Source: Sphingobacterium rhinopitheci (GTDB taxonomy: Bacteria > Bacteroidota > Bacteroidia > Sphingobacteriales > Sphingobacteriaceae). From it: a stretch of 64,000 bases of DNA. The position numbers and the translations under genes were made by a program. Where the stretch lies: positions 1 through 64,000 of the forward strand of contig NZ_JADEYQ010000007.1 in assembly GCF_022627575.1 (NCBI RefSeq). The letters run 5' to 3'. The stretch's first letter is position 1, and each line of letters starts with the position of its first letter. Below, in pieces: positions 57,773 to 64,000 of this stretch. The notes below the pieces were generated by a model. The model had not been told where the DNA came from. It ran no database searches and saw nothing but the letters and a program-made list of their open reading frames with translations.

Positions 57773-58281
57773 ATACCTAATATTTGTTCTTCAGGAGAAT
57801 CCTCAATATTTTCCTGAAGTTTCTTTTCTACTTTATTAGATTTGGTTTTAGACTTTTTAGGTCTAATAAAACGAGTAACCTTAGCCAAGAGATTAGATAC
57901 GCTATCTTGCGTTATTTGAGAAGTTGCTGTTTGGGAAGCTAGTAAAACTAAAGCCTTTTTCATCCATCCTGATTTCTTCAGAAAAGTACTATTCAATAGT
58001 ATTGGTAATCCTATTCGAATACCTTTCGTCAGCCAATCCCCACTAGCTACACCATGCTCATCTTTAGGACTCGATTTACCAATAGAAGAAACGACACTTT
58101 TCACCAAATTAAATCCCGGAATAGAAGATGCCACAGTACCAAATACACGTGCCGGCATATCAACTTTATTTTTTAATAAAGTATACTGATCATTCAGATA
58201 GGATTCTTGCTCTCTTTTCAGTTCTGTCAATCGTGCAATCTCCCACTTTAGTTCATCAAGATTATTAATTTTTGTTTTCAT
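57769..58281 (-). CDS. Uncharacterised protein of the YtxH/DUF1469 cluster
   Basis: This 170-residue protein has an N-terminal coiled-coil-like region ([19 protein letters not shown]), an amphipathic middle ([18 protein letters not shown]), and a lysine-rich C-terminus ([16 protein letters not shown]). It has no signal peptide. It overlaps the DUF1469 gene by 17 bases, so the two are translationally coupled and probably act together at the inner membrane. I recognise no defined family. Confidence 0.75.
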   Translation of the reverse strand: MKTKINNLDELKWEIARLTELKREQESYLNDQYTLLKNKVDMPARVFGTVASSIPGFNLVKSVVSSIGKSSPKDEHGVASGDWLTKGIRIGLPILLNSTFLKKSGWMKKALVLLASQTATSQITQDSVSNLLAKVTRFIRPKKSKTKSNKVEKKLQENIEDSPEEQILGI

Positions 58282-58738
58282 TTTCGCTTATATTCTCTTC
58301 GTAAAAATCTTGAACTTTTGTTTCCTCCGCTTTCTTCTTATTAGCAAAATGAGCATCTTTAATTTTTTGATCGATATCTAAATCATCTTCATCATTCCAT
58401 TTAGATAAGATACGTGCTATTGTAAGGTCCATAAACTTCGCTTCTAATTTAGGTTCTTTAGCAATAACAATAAATAGAACAATAAGGAACAAAATTCCTG
58501 TAGATAAAAATCCTAATGCATTGCTATCCATTAATTCCCCTAAAAAGAAACCTAGTGCTAACGATAGAAAAAAGACAACAATCAAAGAAAGCAAAAGCTT
58601 AGTAACATCAAGCACTAAAGCGCCACCTATCCGCGCTGATTTAGCAATAGCCCTAAGTTTAAATAGTTCTAGCTGCGTATCGGCATATTCTTTCGTCTTC
58701 TGAAAACTCCCTGTAAAAGAAAACTTTTGTTCTTCCAT
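58265..58738 (-). CDS. DUF1469 (YqjE-like, phage-holin superfamily) membrane protein
   Basis: This 157-residue protein has two closely spaced transmembrane helices (about residues 40-70 and 75-95: LLLSLIVVFFLSLALGFFLG, ALGFLSTGILFLIVLFIV) between charged ends. This is the layout of the DUF1469/YqjE family, often found in an envelope-stress trio with small helical partners. It is followed by an overlapping gene, and a YtxH gene lies upstream. Function unknown. Confidence 0.8.
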   Translation of the reverse strand: MEEQKFSFTGSFQKTKEYADTQLELFKLRAIAKSARIGGALVLDVTKLLLSLIVVFFLSLALGFFLGELMDSNALGFLSTGILFLIVLFIVIAKEPKLEAKFMDLTIARILSKWNDEDDLDIDQKIKDAHFANKKKAEETKVQDFYEENISENENKN

Positions 58739-58753
58739 TTACTAATGATTAAT

Positions 58754-58790
58754 AGATGAAGTGCTTTAGTAATACCGTAGCACTTCATCT
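58754..58790 (-). repeat. Intercistronic hairpin between the YtxH gene and DUF1469
   Basis: A perfect 12-bp stem (58754-58765 with 58779-58790) has a 13-base loop. No T-run follows on the minus strand, so it is more likely a processing or partial-termination site than a full terminator. Confidence 0.6.
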
Positions 58791-58825
58791 AATTTATATA
58801 TTATAAGGCTTATAACTTAAATAGA

Positions 58826-59095
58826 TTAAGCGTGCTCTTCAATTTCGTCTTCTAAAATAGAATCTGCAGTAGCAACTTTTGTTTTTACAGCTGCCAAAAC
58901 TTTATCCTTTAAATCATTTAATTGATCTAATTGTTCTTCGGTTCTCTCTTTAATAGCATCTGCTAAGTCACCTAAAGAATCATTAATCTTGTCTCGTGTC
59001 TCCGAACCTTTTTCTGGCGCGAATAAAACTCCTAAAACTGCTCCTGCTGCTAATCCTGCCAACAACGCAGTAACTATTTTTCCACTATCCTTCAT
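58826..59095 (-). CDS. YtxH domain protein
   Basis: This 89-residue protein opens with a glycine/alanine-rich transmembrane segment (IVTALLAGLAAGAVLGVLFAPEKGSETR), the YtxH signature. A long charged helix follows (LGDLADAIKERTEEQLDQLN). The start is the ATG at 59095 (MKDSGK); an earlier ATG at 59134 gives an unnatural extension. It is the first gene of a stress-type envelope cluster with DUF1469. Confidence 0.85.
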   Translation of the reverse strand: MKDSGKIVTALLAGLAAGAVLGVLFAPEKGSETRDKINDSLGDLADAIKERTEEQLDQLNDLKDKVLAAVKTKVATADSILEDEIEEHA

Positions 59096-59288
59096 ATGTT
59101 TATATTTATTCTGAGTATACTTGATATTAAACATTAAAAAACAAAGGTCTAAAAAACTACATTTTGAACCTCTTAGTTAATATAACAATTATTCTTCAAT
59201 AATATAGCAAAAATAGAACCAATTATCGAATTTAAGTATAATTTTACTCTTTATTTTAAGTATATTTATTTAATCATTAATTTAATTC

Positions 59289-60827
59289 ATGCTAATAAAA
59301 ACATACGGAAGTTCCGTTTACGGAATTGAAGCTACAAAAATTACAGTAGAAGTAAATATAACAACCGGAACGAAATATTATATTGTAGGGCTGCCTGACA
59401 ATGCTGTTAAAGAAAGTTTGCAACGAATAGAAAGTGCCATAATGGCGATAGGATACAGAATGCCACGCCAAAAAATCGTCATAAATTTGGCCCCTGCCGA
59501 CATACGTAAGGAGGGATCTGCATATGATCTAAGCATGGCAATAGGAATCTTGGCCGCTTCCGGTCAAATAGAAATCGATAATCTTGGTGATTATCTTATT
59601 CTAGGAGAACTTTCACTAGATGGCACGATTCAACCTATCAAAGGAGCACTTCCTATAGCCATACAAGCTAGAAATGACGATTTCAAAAGCCTTATTTTAC
59701 CAAAAGCAAATGCCAGAGAAGCTGCTATTGTTTCAGACATAAACGTATATGGTATTGACAATCTTACCGATGTTATTGATTTTTTGACACACAAGATTAC
59801 TGTATTACCTACTACTGTCGATATAGAGCAAGAGTTTATTAATAAAATAAATATCACCGAGGTTGATTTTTCTGATGTTAAAGGACAAGAAAACATCAAG
59901 CGAGCCTTAGAAATCGCCGCTGCCGGAGGACACAATGTTATTCTAATTGGTCCACCAGGATCTGGTAAAACAATGTTAGCGAAAAGACTTCCAACGATAT
60001 TACCGCCATTGACCATTGAAGAATCATTAGAAACGACAAAAATACATTCTGTATCAGGCCAACTTACAGCCGCTGAATCGCTCATGCATACACGGCCTTT
60101 TCGAGCACCACATCATACTATTTCAGATGTCGCATTAGTAGGTGGAGGGACAAACCCACAACCAGGAGAAATATCATTAGCACATAATGGGGTATTATTT
60201 TTGGATGAGTTACCAGAGTTCAAACGGAGCGTATTAGAAGTGATGCGTCAACCTTTAGAATCACGAAGCATCACCATCTCTCGTGCAAAATTTACCATTG
60301 ATTACCCTGCAAGCTTCATGCTAATTGCAGCTATGAATCCATGTCCTTGCGGATATTACAATCACCCTGAAAAAGAGTGCATATGTGGTTCGCCGATAGT
60401 GCAACGCTACCTTAGTAAAATATCGGGTCCCCTATTAGATCGAATAGATCTTCATGTTGAAGTAACACCTATTGAATTCTCTGAACTTACTAGCGTGGAA
60501 CGAGCTGAAAAAAGCAATTGTATCCGAAAAAGAGTAATTAATGCTAGAAATAAGCAAGCAGAAAGATTTGCTACAAACGACGAAGTACATTGCAATGCAC
60601 AAATGAGTGCCAAAGCTGTTCGCGATATTTGTACTATAGATCAGCAGGGCAAAAATCTCCTCAAAGCTGCTATGGAAAAACTCAATCTCTCTGCTCGCGC
60701 CTATGATCGAATTTTGAAAGTAGCCCGTACAATTGCTGACATGGAAAATTCGAACCTGATATCAAACCAACATCTCGCCGAAGCTATACAATACCGCAGC
60801 TTGGATCGTGAAAATTGGGCAGGCTAG
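59289..60827 (+). CDS. comM: YifB/ComM-type Mg-chelatase-like AAA ATPase
   Basis: This 512-residue ATPase has an N-terminal ChlI-like (Lon-protease-fold) domain ([33 protein letters not shown]). The AAA core has Walker [16 protein letters not shown], Walker B FLDELPEF, and a zinc-type Cys cluster ([17 protein letters not shown]). In other bacteria ComM drives branch migration in natural transformation. Its stop overlaps the convergent rhomboid gene by 4 bases. Confidence 0.9.
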   Translation: MLIKTYGSSVYGIEATKITVEVNITTGTKYYIVGLPDNAVKESLQRIESAIMAIGYRMPRQKIVINLAPADIRKEGSAYDLSMAIGILAASGQIEIDNLGDYLILGELSLDGTIQPIKGALPIAIQARNDDFKSLILPKANAREAAIVSDINVYGIDNLTDVIDFLTHKITVLPTTVDIEQEFINKINITEVDFSDVKGQENIKRALEIAAAGGHNVILIGPPGSGKTMLAKRLPTILPPLTIEESLETTKIHSVSGQLTAAESLMHTRPFRAPHHTISDVALVGGGTNPQPGEISLAHNGVLFLDELPEFKRSVLEVMRQPLESRSITISRAKFTIDYPASFMLIAAMNPCPCGYYNHPEKECICGSPIVQRYLSKISGPLLDRIDLHVEVTPIEFSELTSVERAEKSNCIRKRVINARNKQAERFATNDEVHCNAQMSAKAVRDICTIDQQGKNLLKAAMEKLNLSARAYDRILKVARTIADMENSNLISNQHLAEAIQYRSLDRENWAG

Positions 60828-61450
60828 AACTGATCTATAAAATGTTTCAAAATCCACGGATAATAGAGCAAGGTGATAATAATACCCGACAATGCACCAA
60901 ATAAATGGGCATCATGATTAATATGATCATTTGCTTTCTTAGAAGCCCATATACAATAACCAACATAAATAACGGCAAATATATACGCAGGCATAGGGAT
61001 AGCAAAGAAAATCCTTAATTCAGTCTTTGGATAGAATAGAATAAAGCTGAAAAGTACAGCAGATATTGCACCGGAAGCGCCTAAGCTAAAGTAATTAGGA
61101 TTATTCCTATTTTGGATAATTGTCGGTATATCACTTAATACTAAACTAATCAAATATAATAAGGCAAAATACAAATGACCAATATCCCCACTTGCCTGAA
61201 CAAATATTATTTCTAATGCAAATCCAAAATAGTAAAAAGTCATCATATTGAAGATAAGATGCATCCAATCAGCATGCACTATACCACTTGTAAATACGGT
61301 AAACCACTTGGATTTGTCACGTTGAATACTATAAGGATGGAGCATCATATTTCCTAAAACAGAAGGATTAGAAAAAGCATAAATACTTGTTGCTACAGTT
61401 ATCGCGAATATAACACTCGCCACAGGCGAGTATATTAAATATTGTTCCAT
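60824..61450 (-). CDS. Rhomboid-family intramembrane serine protease
   Basis: This is a 208-residue polytopic protein of six or so helices. The catalytic Ser is in LGASGAIS (GxSG) and the catalytic His is in [12 protein letters not shown]. The HxxxN motif on helix 2 appears as [11 protein letters not shown]. It cleaves membrane-spanning substrates, which are unknown here. It lies 6 bases after the LUD gene and is likely cotranscribed with it. Confidence 0.88.
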   Translation of the reverse strand: MEQYLIYSPVASVIFAITVATSIYAFSNPSVLGNMMLHPYSIQRDKSKWFTVFTSGIVHADWMHLIFNMMTFYYFGFALEIIFVQASGDIGHLYFALLYLISLVLSDIPTIIQNRNNPNYFSLGASGAISAVLFSFILFYPKTELRIFFAIPMPAYIFAVIYVGYCIWASKKANDHINHDAHLFGALSGIIITLLYYPWILKHFIDQF

Positions 61451-61456
61451 GCTATT

Positions 61457-62104
61457 TTAAAATCTATCTTCAATTAGAAAAACATACAATTCCTTAGGCC
61501 CATGTGCCCCTAATACTAATCTCTTTTCTATATCAGCAGTTCTACTTGGCCCAGTAATAGTACTAATCATAGATGGCATATCATCAGCATATCGATCTTT
61601 CATTAGCTTCATACCATGCTTGATATCCATTACCAGTTGAGAAGCCTTAGCAAATACAATATGAATTGGAGGATATACACTCAATCGACGTCCTGAATGA
61701 GTTTGGTTAGAGATAAGGATAGAACCATTTCGAGCTATCAATGCCTCACAGGTTGTAATGCCAGCTTCGGCATTCGAAAATTCAACATCATTAGCGATGA
61801 TAGGAAATCCATAATTCCCCAAAAGATTTTGAACAGATGGTTCCCAAGCATATATTTTTGTAATACCCAACTCCTCTACTAAACCGATCAGATTTTCTAT
61901 TACAGCAATCTCTCCATCACAGTAGATAAATTTTCCTGAAACAGCGTTAAACTCGCGTGCAAATGTTACATCTAGCGTATCCTCCTCGTCTACATACAAT
62001 TGAGAATCCTCAAAATCAGGATATGGATTATCTCGTTTCTCTAGTAATGCTTGTCTTACTTTTTTAAGCATTGCTTCTTTAGGCGTGATATTTCTAATAT
62101 TCAT
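61457..62104 (-). CDS. LUD-domain protein, LutC/YkgG-like
   Basis: This 215-residue protein carries the LUD domain: YADDMPSMISTITGPSRTADIEKRLVLGAHGP toward the C-terminus (given in parts), with TGPSRTADIE as the family signature. LutC works with LutA and LutB in lactate oxidation, but neither is adjacent. In this setting, between ftsH and a rhomboid protease, the role is open. A terminator separates it from ftsH. Confidence 0.82.
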   Translation of the reverse strand: MNIRNITPKEAMLKKVRQALLEKRDNPYPDFEDSQLYVDEEDTLDVTFAREFNAVSGKFIYCDGEIAVIENLIGLVEELGITKIYAWEPSVQNLLGNYGFPIIANDVEFSNAEAGITTCEALIARNGSILISNQTHSGRRLSVYPPIHIVFAKASQLVMDIKHGMKLMKDRYADDMPSMISTITGPSRTADIEKRLVLGAHGPKELYVFLIEDRF

Positions 62105-62106
62105 AT

Positions 62107-62137
62107 ATAAAAAACAGGTGTACTAAAAAGTACACCT
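62107..62137 (-). terminator. Intrinsic terminator of ftsH
   Basis: On the minus strand AGGTGTACT pairs with AGTACACCT across a 4-base loop and is followed by GTTTTTT. It lies directly after the ftsH stop codon. Confidence 0.8.
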
Positions 62138-62143
62138 TATATT

Positions 62144-64000
62144 CTAGTTAGAAGTTTCATTTAAAGAAGAGGGCGGTTCTACATCCTCTACATCTTCAAG
62201 AGTAGTTGGTAGTTCCAGATTGGTTTGCGGAACACCTCCACCATCGGCACCGCCATTGACAAACTCATCGTAAGTAGTACGATTTGAAAATGGTCGTTTT
62301 CCTAAAATATCTTCCAAATCAGATTGGAAAAGTATTTCCTTCTCTAAAAGTTGTTCAGCTATCTTAATTAAGCCATCTTGTTTTTCCAGTAATAATTGTC
62401 TTGTACGCTCATAAACCTCTGCAATAAGTTTACGTACTTCATCATCAATTAATTCTGCTGTTTGATCAGAATATGGTTTATGGAATTGAGATTCACCCGA
62501 ACTATCATTGAATGATATATTACCAACACGAGGATTCATACCATATACTGCTGTCATAGCATAAGCCAATTTAGTAATACGTTCTAAATCATTCTGTGCA
62601 CCAGTACTGATACGCCCAAAGGTAATATCCTCAGCCACACGTCCGCCCATTGTCATAGACATACTATCCAACAATTGTTCGGTTGTGTACAAAAATTGTT
62701 CTTTTGGAAGATATTGAGCATAACCCAATGCCGCAACTCCACGTGGAACGATAGACACTTTCACTAATGGATCTGCATGTTCTAAAAACCAACCTGCTAT
62801 TGCGTGACCTGCTTCGTGATAAGCTACAATTTTTTTCTCCTCTGGAGAGATGATTTTATTTCTTTTCTCTAAACCACCGATTACACGATCCACAGCGTCT
62901 TGAAAATCCTGCATCTCTACAGCAGGCTTCCCTTTACGTGCAGCGATCAATGCAGCTTCGTTACATACATTCGCTATTTCAGCACCTGCAAAACCTGGTG
63001 TCTGCGCAGACAATTTTTTAGCATCTACTTCTTCAGCCAATTTTAATGGCTTCAAATGTACATTAAAGATATGCTCACGACCTACTAAATCTGGTTTATC
63101 GATAGATATCTGTCTATCAAAACGACCTGGTCTTAATAAAGCAGAATCTAAAACATCCAATCTATTAGTTGCTGCTAAAATAATTACGCCTAAGTTAGTA
63201 CCAAAACCATCCATTTCAACCAATAATTGGTTCAATGTATTTTCACGCTCATCGTTCCCTCCCATTACAGAGTTTTTACCACGAGCACGACCTATAGCAT
63301 CGATCTCATCGATAAAAATGATACATGGTGCTTTTTCCTTTGCTTGTTTGAATAAATCACGTACACGTGATGCGCCAACACCAACAAACATTTCGACAAA
63401 ATCAGAACCCGACAAAGAGAAGAAAGGCACTTGTGCTTCACCGGCAACGGCTTTTGCTAATAATGTTTTACCTGTTCCTGGAGGACCTACTAATAATGCA
63501 CCTTTAGGAATTTTACCCCCTAAATCGGTATATTTTTTGGGATTCTTAAGGAAATCAACAATCTCCATAACCTCCGTTTTAGCCTCCTCAAGACCTGCTA
63601 CATCATTAAAAGTGATATTTATTTGAGATTCTTTATCAAATAATTGGGCTTTAGATTTTCCGATATTAAATATCTGACCACCGCCAGCACCACCACCACT
63701 CATACGACGCATTAAGAAAATCCACAATGCTGCTAAAATAACTATAGGAAGGATAAAAGTCATAAAGAAACCACCCCAAGGGTTATTTCTACTTTCATAA
63801 GAAACTGTAACAGGAGCAACACCTTCTGGTAACTGTGCTTCTGAAGCCGCTAATTTTTTCTCAAAAATCTCATCAGATCCCATTTTAAAGTAATACTGCG
63901 GCCCAGCTTCTGCTGCCGCAAACATAGTATTTCCTTTAGGAACGAGGTCTTTATATTTAGGATTATCTTTTAAGCTATCTGGTTTAATAAATACTTCAAC
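62144..64000 (-). CDS. ftsH: ATP-dependent zinc metalloprotease FtsH (N-terminus beyond the window)
   Basis: At least 618 residues of this membrane-bound AAA protease are present. The frame remains open to base 64000, so the true start lies outside; an internal Met at 63925 is not the start. Visible parts: part of the periplasmic domain, a transmembrane segment (FFMTFILPIVILAALWIFLM), Walker A GPPGTGKTLLAKA, Walker B IIFIDEIDAIG, the second region of homology, and the zinc motif H-E-A-G-H. It degrades membrane and short-lived regulatory proteins. Confidence 0.95.
   Translation of the reverse strand, partial: VEVFIKPDSLKDNPKYKDLVPKGNTMFAAAEAGPQYYFKMGSDEIFEKKLAASEAQLPEGVAPVTVSYESRNNPWGGFFMTFILPIVILAALWIFLMRRMSGGGAGGGQIFNIGKSKAQLFDKESQINITFNDVAGLEEAKTEVMEIVDFLKNPKKYTDLGGKIPKGALLVGPPGTGKTLLAKAVAGEAQVPFFSLSGSDFVEMFVGVGASRVRDLFKQAKEKAPCIIFIDEIDAIGRARGKNSVMGGNDERENTLNQLLVEMDGFGTNLGVIILAATNRLDVLDSALLRPGRFDRQISIDKPDLVGREHIFNVHLKPLKLAEEVDAKKLSAQTPGFAGAEIANVCNEAALIAARKGKPAVEMQDFQDAVDRVIGGLEKRNKIISPEEKKIVAYHEAGHAIAGWFLEHADPLVKVSIVPRGVAALGYAQYLPKEQFLYTTEQLLDSMSMTMGGRVAEDITFGRISTGAQNDLERITKLAYAMTAVYGMNPRVGNISFNDSSGESQFHKPYSDQTAELIDDEVRKLIAEVYERTRQLLLEKQDGLIKIAEQLLEKEILFQSDLEDILGKRPFSNRTTYDEFVNGGADGGGVPQTNLELPTTLEDVEDVEPPSSLNETSN

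Noticed and set aside
59630..60085. 151-residue minus-strand ORF
   Set aside because: Antisense shadow of the ComM-like ATPase gene.
1..64000. CRISPR arrays, tRNA, rRNA or riboswitches
   Set aside because: No direct-repeat/spacer arrays, no cloverleaf-like sequences, and no recognisable riboswitch cores were seen by eye in the intergenic regions.

Overview
The window comes from an AT-rich member of the Bacteroidota, most likely Sphingobacteriaceae (Sphingobacterium-like). The reasons are a SusC/SusD pair, DUF4270 and lamin-tail proteins, the N-terminal/C-terminal split of an ISAon1-type transposase, and promoters of the Bacteroidota TAnnTTTG type. It holds about 50 protein genes. I saw no tRNA, rRNA or CRISPR.

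Bases 1-1170 are an insertion-sequence graveyard: an ISAon1/ISL3-type element with a nonsense codon in its catalytic ORF, and a broken fragment of a related transposase facing the other way. From 1739 to 19152 runs one long same-strand catabolic locus: serine hydrolase, SusC, SusD, two tandem Tat-exported Gfo/Idh/MocA-like proteins, two more serine hydrolases, a class III aminotransferase, a DgoD-like aldonate dehydratase, a sodium/solute symporter, an SMP-30 lactonase and an acetylxylan-esterase-like hydrolase. A decayed IS1182 copy separates it from a convergent four-gene operon (AraC regulator, SDR dehydrogenase, ceramidase-like protein, third Gfo/Idh-like protein; 19973-24199). Together these look like an uptake and oxidative breakdown system for a sugar or sugar-acid conjugate. 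It has no classical glycoside hydrolase. The Gfo/Idh proteins lack the usual EKP lysine motif and resemble the NAD-dependent glycosidase family GH109, so they may supply the missing glycosidase. This is the most interesting part of the window.

Bases 24200-25184 hold the remains of an HI0933-type flavoprotein gene. From 25185 to 41267 is mostly housekeeping: hflX, lipB, an MBL hydrolase, sdaA, a GH3 enzyme, a TetR regulator, a large outer-membrane barrel, pncA with a two-component system, a DUF4270/kelch lipoprotein pair, an unlisted 34-residue membrane peptide and asd.

From 41543 to 47754 come a lamin-tail protein, an SDR-type threonine dehydrogenase, yebC, a gene with 13 near-identical 129-bp repeats, and a DeoR regulator. 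Bases 47778-53748 are a compact, overlapping surface-polysaccharide operon (flippase, DegT aminotransferase, PglD/NeuD-like acyltransferase, WecF-like transferase, two glycosyltransferases), consistent with making and adding a 4-acetamido-4,6-dideoxyhexose. The rest (53750-64000) contains a DUF3820 protein, trhO, a GH43-like protein, trmB, fcl, a YtxH/DUF1469 envelope cluster, a ComM-like ATPase, a rhomboid protease, a LUD protein and a truncated ftsH at the right edge.
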